This document shows positions 25,828 through 34,629 of a stretch of 64,000 bases of DNA, one piece after another; the first letter of the stretch is position 1, and every line of letters starts with the position of its first letter. Made by a program: the position numbers and the translations under genes. The notes under the pieces are model-generated. The model was not told the DNA's origin and did no database searches. It saw only the letters and a program-made list of their open reading frames with translations. The stretch is from Paracoccus stylophorae (lineage in GTDB: Bacteria; Pseudomonadota; Alphaproteobacteria; Rhodobacterales; Rhodobacteraceae), in contig NZ_CP067134.1 in assembly GCF_028553765.1 (NCBI RefSeq), forward strand, positions 2,213,001 through 2,277,000, in the 5' to 3' direction.

Positions 25828-28002
25828 GTGGCTAGGTCATTGTTTCGCGGGGCGCCGGAGCTTTCGCGCCTGTTTATTGAATCTCCAATCCAATTGATCA
25901 GCGAATTTCTTTCGCACTCGCAGTTTTCGGTATTCCTAAGCGATGCAATGGCCGCTGTGCCCGCCGATGCTGAAGATCAGATCCGCACCGAAAGAATGGC
26001 GGAAGCTCTGAAGGCTCTGAAGAGTGACAGAATTAACCTGATCGAGATCGAGGCCCGTCGCGTCATGCTGATGACCGACACGACGCCTGATGCGATGCTC
26101 CGTCGGCTCGCCGAAGACCCGCGCTTCGCTGCGAAGGAAGGGTTGAAGGGGCAGCGCGACGCGGTCGCCAGAAGCCTTTGGGCTTACCTCCATGCCATAG
26201 CACTGTTCGAAGCCGCTGAGCGTGCGATGCAGGTGCGGGTCTACCGCGAGCATGGAACGCTATACGAGGCGTGGTCGATAGATGCCTCAATTCCCCTAGC
26301 GGCAGCGGGTGTCGACCATGATGCGCTCTCGAAAGAGATCGCCGAGCGCCTGCAGCATGACGATGGCTGTAAAGTGGAGGCTGTCGACCTACCCGCCGAA
26401 AACGGTGAGAGTCAGGACGTCTTGCTGGCTGTGACCTTCTTCGGCGCCTATGCGAGCCAGAAAACCGTCCAGCCGGACAAGTCGACGAAGCTGCTCTATT
26501 TCCGCCCACCTGATGAGATGCTGCTGGTCTATTCGCATGCCCGGCGACGGATCGAGGTGTGTTCGCGCGACAGGGTGGAACGCAAGATCGTCGCCAATCT
26601 GTTCGCCGCAGATACTCTGAAGCACGACATTTCGAACAAGCCCCTGACCCAGAAGACTTACAACCTCTCTCGCTTCCGAAACTCGCTCAAGCTGCCGATA
26701 CCCGATGAAGAAGCGCATCGGGTCAAGAAGGCAGGCATCATCGAAGTTCAGGTCGCGCTGGGCGACTGGTCTCGGAAGGTGACCCTCAGTGTCGCGCCGG
26801 AGGACGACATCGACGCGATCGCGAGGAGCGTCTTCGGGGCGATCATCCCGAAAGCGGGCGGCGGCTATGTCACGAAGGTCCGCTTCCGGATCGAGCATGT
26901 GGACGGGCGCGGGCGAAAAGGTGTCCTTCAGTTCGACGTCTTCGGAAGGAACAAGTCGAACATCCAGAGCGAACGGGACCCCGCCAAGCGAGAGCTGGGC
27001 TACGATCTCCTCGAAGCCTGGGGTGTGCTTGAACGCATAGGCGACCTTTCGAAGCCGCAGCGCAAGGAGAAGCTTCCGCAGCTGTTGACGCTCTACGACC
27101 TCGCTTCCGAGAAGGCGTCCGGCCAGAACCTCGATGAACTTGGTGTTGCCGCCGACGAGTTGACCGGCGCCGGTTTCCTGACACGCAAGGGATGGTCGGA
27201 TGTCATCCTGTTCGAGGACGATGAGCTTGGTGAAGTCGTTCACAACGTCGAGCGGGACGGCACGAGCGACGAGGCCACGCTGACGCTGGTCGAAGGCGGA
27301 ACGGGGTCGACGGTCCCGGCAGAGGATGTCTCCGAGTACGAGATCCGTTTCGATTACCTGCGAGATGCGCTGCGTGACTTGCTCAAGCCGATGGGCCTGA
27401 AAGGTCGCGTGCGGGAACTCGCCGATCATCTCCATCAGTTGGGTGTCGCGACCATCGGCCTGGCCGAGGCGCCGATCTACCTCGCACGGGCGACATCGGT
27501 CGACAAAGTGCTTGATGCGTCCGACCGCCTCGCCCGGGGCGAAGGCAACCGAATTCGCGGGATCGTCTTCGTGCCACAGGACGTGCGGTTTCCCTATTTC
27601 GGTTGCCATGTCGTCCTGAGCCTCAGAGATCATGTCGATGCCGATACCGGCATGATCGACGCGGATGCGGTCCGCTCCTCCTATGAGGCTGCGATCGATC
27701 CGGCTGCGCGCGGAGCCGCTGTGCACTTCCGCAGGCAAGACGATGGCGCCGCTCAGATCACCGTTCCCGGTCAGGATCCGTGGATCGTCACTGGCGCGAA
27801 AAAAGTGAAGCTGTTCGAGCGTCTCTACATGGCTCACCGTGATCGGGAAGGCGGTGTGAAGCTCGCGGTTTTGAAGACGTACGCCGGGTTTTCTCAGCTG
27901 CCTCAGTTGTTTGGCGATGAATGGGATGAGGTGAACAACCGGTACCTGTATTCGCCCCGGCATGGCCACTGGGCCCTTTGCGAGGAACCCATCTCCGTTT
28001 GA
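25828..28002 (+). CDS. Unrecognised 724-aa protein between integrase and early genes
   Basis: GTG start at 25828 with AGGAGG 6 nt upstream. Soluble, mixed alpha/beta, no signal peptide, no membrane helix, no obvious Walker, nuclease or methylase motif. A charged helical region spans residues about 40-130. There is a patch with a possible beta-sandwich (TLSVAPEDDIDAIARSVFG), and a C-terminal winged-helix-like end (KLFERLYMAHRDREGGVKLAVL). It has its own 190-bp upstream gap and different strand from the integrase module, so it looks like cargo. Position suits an anti-phage or superinfection gene, but nothing in the sequence proves that. Confidence 0.75.
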   Translation: MARSLFRGAPELSRLFIESPIQLISEFLSHSQFSVFLSDAMAAVPADAEDQIRTERMAEALKALKSDRINLIEIEARRVMLMTDTTPDAMLRRLAEDPRFAAKEGLKGQRDAVARSLWAYLHAIALFEAAERAMQVRVYREHGTLYEAWSIDASIPLAAAGVDHDALSKEIAERLQHDDGCKVEAVDLPAENGESQDVLLAVTFFGAYASQKTVQPDKSTKLLYFRPPDEMLLVYSHARRRIEVCSRDRVERKIVANLFAADTLKHDISNKPLTQKTYNLSRFRNSLKLPIPDEEAHRVKKAGIIEVQVALGDWSRKVTLSVAPEDDIDAIARSVFGAIIPKAGGGYVTKVRFRIEHVDGRGRKGVLQFDVFGRNKSNIQSERDPAKRELGYDLLEAWGVLERIGDLSKPQRKEKLPQLLTLYDLASEKASGQNLDELGVAADELTGAGFLTRKGWSDVILFEDDELGEVVHNVERDGTSDEATLTLVEGGTGSTVPAEDVSEYEIRFDYLRDALRDLLKPMGLKGRVRELADHLHQLGVATIGLAEAPIYLARATSVDKVLDASDRLARGEGNRIRGIVFVPQDVRFPYFGCHVVLSLRDHVDADTGMIDADAVRSSYEAAIDPAARGAAVHFRRQDDGAAQITVPGQDPWIVTGAKKVKLFERLYMAHRDREGGVKLAVLKTYAGFSQLPQLFGDEWDEVNNRYLYSPRHGHWALCEEPISV

Positions 28003-28078
28003 TCTCCGTTTGGGGGGTCTGACCATCTCCGATTCGGGCCGTCACTAGGGGTGCTCACTCAGTCAGAGGAGCACCCCG

Positions 28079-28324
28079 ATGCCGACTCCCTTCCCCTCGC
28101 GCCAGGCGGCCCAGACGAGCTGGTCCGGCGCCGCGAACACCAAGCTCACCACCTCCAATGCGGAATGGCGCTGCACGCGCTGTGACAAGCTGCTCGGCGT
28201 CAGCCGGGACGGCCGCATGCACCTGCGCTTCGCGCGGGGGCACGAGTATCTCGTGGGCTTCCCGGTTCAGGCGACCTGCCGGGGCTGCGGCACGCTGAAC
28301 CACGCGACCGCACCCGCGCGCTGA
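28079..28324 (+). CDS. Com-like zinc-ribbon protein
   Basis: 81 aa. Two Cys pairs, WRCTRCDKLLG near residue 30 and ATCRGCGTLNH near 68, with an intervening basic loop. This spacing and the CDKLLG stretch resemble phage Mu Com, a zinc-binding translational activator of mom. No mom-like gene is visible in the window, but two DNA methyltransferase genes lie downstream. Could alternatively be any small zinc-ribbon RNA or DNA binder. Confidence 0.7.
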   Translation: MPTPFPSRQAAQTSWSGAANTKLTTSNAEWRCTRCDKLLGVSRDGRMHLRFARGHEYLVGFPVQATCRGCGTLNHATAPAR

Positions 28325-28423
28325 CGCGCGCATCCACCCAACCCCCTGAAATCGCAGAGACGCGCGACGTCCTGACCTGGCCACGAGAAGGCGCCGGACG
28401 CCTGGCCGCAAGGCAGGCGTCCG

Positions 28424-29134
28424 ATGTCCTTCGCGTGGCACGAGATCCGTGATCACCTCATGCATTCATCCTCCAACCTTCACTTTCAGCGCAGTTTCGA
28501 CGCCATCCGGCGTGCGCAGGCCGCCCTCGCGCCGTTCCGCGATCCGGCGGCCCTGCTGGACGGGCTGCACCGCACGCCCGGCGATCAGGGCCAGAAGAAC
28601 GTGATCCTCTCCGCGCTCGTCAGGGCGGCGCAGGGCGACGGGCCCGCGTCCGACTGCGCTCTGACGCTGCTGTTGCTGGCACTCTGGCCCGGCCTCGACG
28701 CCATCCGCCGCCGGTCGATCTGGCGCAGGATCGGCACCGCCGACGAGATCGCGTCCGACGTGCTGGCGCGCACCACCGAGGCGGTCCGCGGCCTCGACCT
28801 CGGGCGCGTCAACTGGATCGCGGCCACGGTGCTTCGGAACGTCGAGCGCGACATGATCCGCGTGCGCCAGCGCGACACGGCGCGCGAACATCTCGCCAGC
28901 AGCGCCGATCCCGATGAAGTGGCGGACAGCGGCGACAGCGGGATCGGCGCGGCCGGATACGCGCGGCTCAACGGCGCCGTGCGGAAGCTGCTCGGCGACG
29001 ACGCCCTGCTGGTGATCCGCGTGGCGATCGAGGGCTTCTCCCAGGCCGAGGTCGCCGTCGAACTGGGCCTGACCGAGGCCGCCGCCCGCAAGCGGTACCA
29101 GCGCGCGATGCGCCGGCTGCACGCCGCCCTCTAG
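28424..29134 (+). CDS. Sigma-70 region 4-like phage protein
   Basis: 236 aa. The C-terminus carries a region 4 helix-turn-helix, GFSQAEVAVELGLTEAAARKRYQ near residues 204-226. The middle (VLARTTEAVRGLDLGRVNWIAATVLRNVERDMI) recalls sigma region 2-like helices of ECF factors. It may direct phage transcription. ATG at 28460 is an alternative start. First gene of a plus-strand run into the replication module. Confidence 0.7.
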   Translation: MSFAWHEIRDHLMHSSSNLHFQRSFDAIRRAQAALAPFRDPAALLDGLHRTPGDQGQKNVILSALVRAAQGDGPASDCALTLLLLALWPGLDAIRRRSIWRRIGTADEIASDVLARTTEAVRGLDLGRVNWIAATVLRNVERDMIRVRQRDTAREHLASSADPDEVADSGDSGIGAAGYARLNGAVRKLLGDDALLVIRVAIEGFSQAEVAVELGLTEAAARKRYQRAMRRLHAAL

Positions 29135-29230
29135 GAAATCCCCTGAACGGATGTCCCGATCCGGTCCCGCCATTGGCTTTTCCCATTCGAGCGCCCCGAG
29201 CGCCTTCCCTCCAACCGAAAGCAGACACGC

Positions 29231-29425
29231 ATGAACCGCACTGCCGATCTGTCGCTCGAGGATTTCAGGCGTCTTCCGGGGCTCTATCGCCGCTGGGAGC
29301 TGACCGAGGTCTGCGAGCCCAACCGCAACTATCAGATCGAGGACGCCGGCATGCACGCCGACGGGACGCCGCTGCTGGCGATCTACGTCGCCGAGCCCGC
29401 GCCCGACGTCCGCGAGGCCGCGTGA
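29231..29425 (+). CDS. Small phage protein, unknown
   Basis: 64 aa (MNRTADLSLEDFRRLPGLYR...). Acidic and soluble with no recognised motif. Its stop overlaps an ATG of the next frame at 29425. Real because of its codon bias and tight packing with neighbours; function unknown. Confidence 0.6.
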   Translation: MNRTADLSLEDFRRLPGLYRRWELTEVCEPNRNYQIEDAGMHADGTPLLAIYVAEPAPDVREAA

Positions 29426-29463
29426 TGCGCCTCCTCGATCACATCATCTCACGGAGAACCGCC

Positions 29464-29760
29464 ATGCCGGACCAGCCGGACGACATCACCCGTCTTCGCA
29501 AGGCGAGCTACGCGCTCGAAGACCTCCCCGAAACCATCGCCTTCCCGCAGCGCGCGGGTGACGAGCCGCGCGAGCCGCTACCGGTCGTCGAGGCGACCGT
29601 CGACGAGATCGCCTTCGCGATCGTGGAGGCGGAGCGCGAGAGCTCGGCCGCCTACCGCCGCGCCGATGCGCTGAAGCGGCTCTACAAGCTCGCCCGCGAG
29701 GCGGGGTGCATCGGCGCAGATCGCGCCGCCACGGCGGTGATGAAGAAGGAGGGCCAGTGA
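29464..29760 (+). CDS. Small phage protein, unknown
   Basis: 98 aa from the ATG at 29464, which has GGAGA 7-8 nt upstream; the ATG at 29425 would add 13 residues and couple it to the previous gene. Contains VEATVDEIAFAIVEAERESS and a C-terminal basic helix (ALKRLYKLAREAG). The stop overlaps the ATPase start. No family recognised. Confidence 0.6.
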   Translation: MPDQPDDITRLRKASYALEDLPETIAFPQRAGDEPREPLPVVEATVDEIAFAIVEAERESSAAYRRADALKRLYKLAREAGCIGADRAATAVMKKEGQ

Positions 29761-30635
29761 TGGCCCTTCCCATCATCGGCGCCGACGAACGGCTCGCGCA
29801 GCGCAAGGGCATCAAGGGCGTCATCTTCGGCCGGTCCGGCATCGGCAAGACCAGCCTGCTCTGGACGCTGAACGCCTCGACCACGCTCTTCCTCGATCTC
29901 GAGGCTGGCGACCTGGCTGTCGAGGGGCTGGAGATCGACACGCTCCGGCCCCGCACCTGGAAGGAATGCCGCGACTTCGCGGTGTTCATCGGCGGGCCGA
30001 ACCCGGCGCTGCGCGAGGACCAGCCCTACAGCCAGGCGCATTTCGACGAGGTCTGCGGGCGCTACGGCGATCCGGCGGTGATCGAGAAGTACGAGACGGT
30101 TTTCATCGATTCGATCACCGTGGCCGGGCGGCTCTGCTTCCAGTGGTGTCGCGGCCAGCCCGAGGCTTTCTCGGAGAAGACCGGCAAGCCCGACATCCGC
30201 GGCGCCTACGGGCTGCACGGCCGCGAGATGATCGGGTGGCTGACCCATCTGCAGCACACGCGCGGCAAGCATGTCTGGTTCGTGGGCATCCTCGACGAGC
30301 GGCTCGACGACTTCAATCGCAAGGTCTTCCAGCCGCAGATCGATGGCTCGAAGACCGGGCTCGAACTGCCGGGCATCGTCGATCAGGTCATCACCATGGC
30401 CGACATCCCGGACCCGGGCGGCCAGCCGCAGCGCGCCTTCGTCTGCCAGACGCTGAACCCTTGGGGCTATCCGGCCAAGGACCGCTCGGGCCGTCTCGAC
30501 ATGGTCGAGGCCCCGCATCTCGGCCGGCTGATGGAGAAGATCCAGCGCCCCGCGGCGCCTGCCTCCGAACGCCTGACCTGGCCGCCGGTGACGCCCGCCG
30601 ATCCCGCGCCCGCGCAGGAGCCCGGCCATGGCTGA
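29760..30635 (+). CDS. Phage AAA_24-type ATPase, Sak4-like recombination protein
   Basis: 291 aa. Walker A GRSGIGKTSL near residues 24-33, Walker B-like TVFIDSITVAGRL near 115, with LFLDLEAGDLA near 44. Size, motif spacing and the following SSB-like gene fit the RecA-like Sak4 group of phage single-strand annealing or recombination ATPases. Coupled by ATGA overlap to the gene before it. Confidence 0.75.
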   Translation: MALPIIGADERLAQRKGIKGVIFGRSGIGKTSLLWTLNASTTLFLDLEAGDLAVEGLEIDTLRPRTWKECRDFAVFIGGPNPALREDQPYSQAHFDEVCGRYGDPAVIEKYETVFIDSITVAGRLCFQWCRGQPEAFSEKTGKPDIRGAYGLHGREMIGWLTHLQHTRGKHVWFVGILDERLDDFNRKVFQPQIDGSKTGLELPGIVDQVITMADIPDPGGQPQRAFVCQTLNPWGYPAKDRSGRLDMVEAPHLGRLMEKIQRPAAPASERLTWPPVTPADPAPAQEPGHG

Positions 30636-30736
30636 GCGCCTCTCGCCACGCCCGGTGTCCCGATCCGGTCGCCGGGGTGGCTTTTCCCTTCTGACGCCGC
30701 TGCGCGTCCCATCCTCCAACTGAAAGGAGCCGCGCA

Positions 30737-31360
30737 ATGTCCGGACCCTGGAACGACTTCAACTCCGCCCAATCGAACACCAACGTCATCCCGAAAGGCA
30801 CGCTCGCCAAGGTGCGGCTCACCCTGCGCCCGGGCGGCTTCGACGACCCCTCGCAGGGCTGGACCGGTGGCTGGGCGCGCCGCGCCGCCACCGGCGCCGT
30901 CTATCTCGACGCCGAATACACGGTGCTGGAAGGGCCCTATGCCCGCCGCAAGGTCTGGTCGCTGATCGGCCTCTACAGCCCCAAGGGTCCGGACTGGGCC
31001 AACATGGGGCGCGGCCTGATCCGCGGCATCCTCAACTCGGCGCGCGGCGTGTCGGACAAGGACAACTCGCCCGAGGCGCAGGCCCGCCGCCGCATCAACG
31101 GCTTCGGTGATCTCGACGGCGTCGAGTTCGTCGCCCGCATCGACATCGGCACCGACACCAACGGCGAGGACAAGAACGAGATCCGCGCTGCCGTCACGCC
31201 CGATCACCGCGACTACGCAGCGCTGATGGGCGCGGTCGCGCCGCAGTTCACCGCCGCCCCGGCCCAAGGCCATTCCCCGCAGCAGCCCTCCACGGCCACC
31301 CAGCCCAGCCAGCCCGCGTCCGCCCCCGGTGCCGCCGGTCGGCCGAGCTGGGCGCAGTAA
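30737..31360 (+). CDS. Phage SSB-like protein
   Basis: 207 aa. The N-terminal two thirds look like an OB-type fold (AKVRLTLRPGG, AVYLDAEYTVLEGPYARRKVW, DGVEFVARIDIGTD). The tail is Pro/Gln/Ala-rich and disordered, as in single-strand binding proteins. It directly follows the Sak4-like ATPase, a pairing typical of phage recombination modules. Ribosome site AAAGGAG upstream. Confidence 0.65.
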   Translation: MSGPWNDFNSAQSNTNVIPKGTLAKVRLTLRPGGFDDPSQGWTGGWARRAATGAVYLDAEYTVLEGPYARRKVWSLIGLYSPKGPDWANMGRGLIRGILNSARGVSDKDNSPEAQARRRINGFGDLDGVEFVARIDIGTDTNGEDKNEIRAAVTPDHRDYAALMGAVAPQFTAAPAQGHSPQQPSTATQPSQPASAPGAAGRPSWAQ

Positions 31361-31374
31361 AGGGGAGATCGGCC

Positions 31375-33063
31375 ATGCGCCTGCGCCCCCGCCAGAAGAC
31401 CTTCGTCGAGCGCAGCGTGGCTGCGCTCGCTTCCCGCGGCAACACGCTGGGCGTGGCGCCCACCGGTGCGGGCAAGACCATCATGCTCTCGGCGGTCACC
31501 GGCGAGATGATCGCAGACGGCGCGAAGGCCTGCGTGCTCGCCCATCGCGACGAGCTGACCGCGCAGAACCGCTCCAAGTTCCAGCGCGTGGTGCCGGGCG
31601 TCGCCACCTCGGTGATCGACGCCACGGAGAAGTCCTGGGGCGGCCAGGTCGCCTTCGCCATGGTGCCGACGCTGGCGCGCGCCTCGAACCTCGCCGACAT
31701 GCCGCGTCTCGACCTGCTCGTCGTAGACGAGGCGCACCATGCCGTCGCCGACAGTTATCGCCGCATCATCAACCGGGTGCGCGAGGTCAATCCCGACGCC
31801 CGCATCTTCGGGGTCACGGCGACGCCGAACCGTGGCGACAAGAAGGGCCTGCGCGAGGTCTTCGACAACGTGGCCGACCAGGTGCGGCTGGGCGAGTTGA
31901 TCGCCTCGGGCCACCTCGTCCCGCCGCGCACCTTCGTCATCGACGTGGGCGTGCAGGACGAGCTGCGTTCGGTCCGCAAGACCATGGCGGATTTCGACAT
32001 GGCGGAGGTGGCGGGCATCATGGATCGCGCCCCCGTCACCGACGAGGTGATCCGCCACTGGAAGGAGAAGGCGGGCGACCGGCAGACCGTGGTGTTCTGC
32101 TCCACCGTCGCCCATGCCGAGCACGTCACCGACGCCTTCAGGGCGGCGGGCGTTTCCGCCGCGCTGATCCACGGGGATCTGGCGGCCGAGACCCGAAAGG
32201 CGATCCTCGCCGACTACGCGGCGGGCGACATCCGCGTCGTGGTCAATGTCGCGGTGCTGACGGAGGGCTGGGACCATCCGCCCACTTCCTGCGTCGTGCT
32301 GCTGCGCCCCAGCTCCTACAAGTCCACCATGATCCAGATGGTCGGGCGCGGCCTGCGCACCGTCGACCCCGAGGAACACCCCGGCATCGTCAAGACCGAC
32401 TGCGTCGTGCTGGATTTCGGCACCTCAAGCCTGATCCACGGCACGCTGGAACAGGATGTCGATCTCGACGGCAAGACCGAAACCGGCGAGGCGCCGACCA
32501 AGACCTGTCCGGCCTGCGAGGCGGAAATCCCGCTGGCCGCCACCGAATGCCCGCTCTGCGGCGAGGCTTTCCCGCGCGAGGATGAAGGCGCTGGTGAAGG
32601 TGGTGGCACCGCGCCGCTGTCGGGCTTCATGATGACGGAAATCGACCTGCTGAAGCGGTCCAGCTTCGCGTGGGTCGACCTCTACGGCACGGACGACGCG
32701 CTGATGGCCACGGGCTTCGCGGCCTGGGGCGGCATCTTCTGGCTGGACGGGGTCTGGTACGCCATCGGCGGCGCGAAGGGCGAACGCCCGCATCTGCTGG
32801 GCGTGGGCGAGCGCACCGTCTGCCTCGCGCAGGCTGACGACTGGCTGAACACGCACGAGACCGACGAGAGCGCCTTCAAGACCCGTTCCTGGCTCCGCCA
32901 GCCGCCGACCGAGAAGCAGCTCCAGTACCTGCCGCCCGAGTGCCGCCATGACTTCGGCCTGACGCGCTACCGCGCCTCCGCGCTGATGACCTTCGGCTTC
33001 AACAAGCGCGCCATCCGCCAGCTGATCGACACGGCGGCCTCTCCCGAACGGAGGGCTGCATGA
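31375..33063 (+). CDS. SF2 DEAD/DEAH helicase with zinc ribbon
   Basis: 562 aa. Motif I VAPTGAGKTIML near residues 26-37, motif II LLVVDEAHHA near 109-118, motif III FGVTATPNRG near 139, motif VI MVGRGLRT near 322. The zinc ribbon CPACEAEIPLAATECPLCGE is near residues 380-399. About 150 C-terminal residues of unknown fold follow. Likely unwinds DNA in phage replication or recombination. Confidence 0.9.
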   Translation: MRLRPRQKTFVERSVAALASRGNTLGVAPTGAGKTIMLSAVTGEMIADGAKACVLAHRDELTAQNRSKFQRVVPGVATSVIDATEKSWGGQVAFAMVPTLARASNLADMPRLDLLVVDEAHHAVADSYRRIINRVREVNPDARIFGVTATPNRGDKKGLREVFDNVADQVRLGELIASGHLVPPRTFVIDVGVQDELRSVRKTMADFDMAEVAGIMDRAPVTDEVIRHWKEKAGDRQTVVFCSTVAHAEHVTDAFRAAGVSAALIHGDLAAETRKAILADYAAGDIRVVVNVAVLTEGWDHPPTSCVVLLRPSSYKSTMIQMVGRGLRTVDPEEHPGIVKTDCVVLDFGTSSLIHGTLEQDVDLDGKTETGEAPTKTCPACEAEIPLAATECPLCGEAFPREDEGAGEGGGTAPLSGFMMTEIDLLKRSSFAWVDLYGTDDALMATGFAAWGGIFWLDGVWYAIGGAKGERPHLLGVGERTVCLAQADDWLNTHETDESAFKTRSWLRQPPTEKQLQYLPPECRHDFGLTRYRASALMTFGFNKRAIRQLIDTAASPERRAA

Positions 33064-33066
33064 CCC

Positions 33067-33477
33067 ATGCCCACATCCACCCCCATCACCGCCGAGGACC
33101 GACGGCCGCTCTGGCATCCGCGTGGAACGCTCTGTGCTGTCTGCCGGCAACCCACCCGTGGTTTTGGCTGGTTCGATCCGCACCGGTCGAAGCGGCCCCG
33201 GCCCTCGGTCTGGTTCTGCTCAATGCCCTGCCAGTCCTTCTGGACGCGCTTGGCGCGGGAGCGTTTCGCCATGGTTGACCTGACCGAGGAGGAGCGCGCC
33301 GCGATCACCGCCACCATGAAGCGCGTCGCCCTGCTGATGGACGAGATCGGCTGGGCCACCCCGCTCGCCGATCTGACCGAGCCGCAGGTGCGCGCGCTGA
33401 TCGAGGAAGCCGTCGAGGGCTTCCGCGAGGCCATGTCCGACATCGCCCGGGCGCAGACGCCGGAGGTGCCGTTTTGA
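33067..33477 (+). CDS. DUF6511 family phage protein
   Basis: 136 aa, starting 4 bp after the helicase stop. The N-terminus carries a CxxC...CxxxC-like zinc site (LCAVCRQPTRGFGWF ... WFCSMPCQSFW). A helical C-terminal half follows (TEEERAAITATMKRV). Function unknown; conserved in alphaproteobacterial prophages next to helicase genes. Confidence 0.7.
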   Translation: MPTSTPITAEDRRPLWHPRGTLCAVCRQPTRGFGWFDPHRSKRPRPSVWFCSMPCQSFWTRLARERFAMVDLTEEERAAITATMKRVALLMDEIGWATPLADLTEPQVRALIEEAVEGFREAMSDIARAQTPEVPF

Positions 33478-33875
33478 CCAAGCTCTGCACGAAATGCGGC
33501 GTCGAGAAGGACGTCTGCGAGTTCGGACGCCGCCGGCTCAGTCCCGATGGTCGGCAGACCTGGTGCCGCGACTGCCGCCGGGAATACCAGCGCGCCTACG
33601 CGCAGAAATTCAGGAACCCCGAGAAGCATCGGGAGGCGCAGCGTCGCTATCGCCTGCGCCACGCCGAGAAATATCGGGCCCACAGCATCGTCCGGCATGC
33701 CGTCAAGGCTTGTCGGATCGTCGTGCCGGTCTGGTGTCAGCGATGTGGCTGCGTGACCGACCTCGAAGCGCATCACCACGCCTATGACGCGCCGCTCTCG
33801 GTCGAATGGCTCTGCTCGACCTGCCACGGGCTCGCCCACCGCAGCTACGAGGGAGGCCAGCATGCTGGACTATAA
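33474..33875 (+). CDS. HNH-like zinc-binding protein
   Basis: 133 aa. Two zinc-knuckle regions: CTKCGVEKDVCEF with CRDCRREY at the N-terminus, and CQRCGCVTDLEAHHHAYDAP plus WLCSTCHGLAH at the C-terminus. The latter has the LEAHH and CxxCH spacing of HNH endonucleases. Basic middle helix. It could nick DNA or be a non-catalytic binder. Overlaps its neighbours at both ends. Confidence 0.7.
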   Translation: MTKLCTKCGVEKDVCEFGRRRLSPDGRQTWCRDCRREYQRAYAQKFRNPEKHREAQRRYRLRHAEKYRAHSIVRHAVKACRIVVPVWCQRCGCVTDLEAHHHAYDAPLSVEWLCSTCHGLAHRSYEGGQHAGL

Positions 33876-34629
33876 CCGCCGCCCCAGCTTTGCCGACAAG
33901 GTCAACGCCGCCGTCGATCGGGCGCTCACGGCCGATCAGGCGACGCGGCCGCCCCGCGACTATCTCGGCGGCTCGCGCCTCGGCCATGCCTGCGAGCGCG
34001 CCCTTCAGTTCGAGTTCACGGCGACGCCGAAGGACGAGGGCCAAGACTTCAGCGGCCAATCGCTGCGCATCTTCGCCATCGGCCATGCGCTCGAGGATCT
34101 GGCCGTCGCCTGGCTGCGCGGCGCGGGCTTCGACCTCTACACGCGCAAGGGCAACCGGCCCGATGGCGGCCAGTTCGGTTTCTCGGTCGCTGGCGGGCGC
34201 ATCCGCGGTCATGTCGACGGCATCATTGCCGCCGGGCCCGAGGGCTTCGGTCTGGCCGTTCCCGCACTCTGGGAATGCAAGACGATGAACGCGAAGAACT
34301 GGCGCGCCTGCGTCAAGGACGGCGTGACGAAATCCAAGCCGGTCTACGCCGCCCAGATCGCGCTCTACCAAGCCTACATGGAAGGGACGGTCCCCGGCAT
34401 CTCGGCCGCGCCCGCGCTCTTCACCGCGATCAACAAGGACACCGCCGAGCTTCATCATGAGCTGGTGCCTTTCGACGCCGATCTCGCGCAGCGCATGTCG
34501 GACCGCGGGGTGCGGATCCTTCAGGCGACCGATGCGGGCGAGCTTCTGCCGCGCGTCGCCACCACGCCCGACTTCTTCGAATGCCGCTTCTGCCCCTGGT
34601 CCGAGCGCTGCTGGGGGCTTCCCGCATGA
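33862..34629 (+). CDS. PD-(D/E)XK nuclease, Cas4/AddB-like with Fe-S cysteines
   Basis: 255 aa from the ATG at 33862 (GGGAGG upstream). Catalytic residues: GHVDGII near residue 115 (Asp) and LWECKTMNAKNW near 137 (ExK). Cysteines in GHACERALQ near residue 43 and CRFCPWSERC at the C-terminus have the one-plus-three layout of the 4Fe-4S cluster in Cas4 and AddB nucleases. Probably a 5'-3' exonuclease partner of the phage recombination ATPase. There is no CRISPR context here. Confidence 0.8.
   Translation: MLDYNRRPSFADKVNAAVDRALTADQATRPPRDYLGGSRLGHACERALQFEFTATPKDEGQDFSGQSLRIFAIGHALEDLAVAWLRGAGFDLYTRKGNRPDGGQFGFSVAGGRIRGHVDGIIAAGPEGFGLAVPALWECKTMNAKNWRACVKDGVTKSKPVYAAQIALYQAYMEGTVPGISAAPALFTAINKDTAELHHELVPFDADLAQRMSDRGVRILQATDAGELLPRVATTPDFFECRFCPWSERCWGLPA

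Noticed and set aside
33862..34629. CRISPR-Cas system suggested by the Cas4-like protein
   Set aside because: No repeat-spacer array and no other cas genes anywhere in the window.
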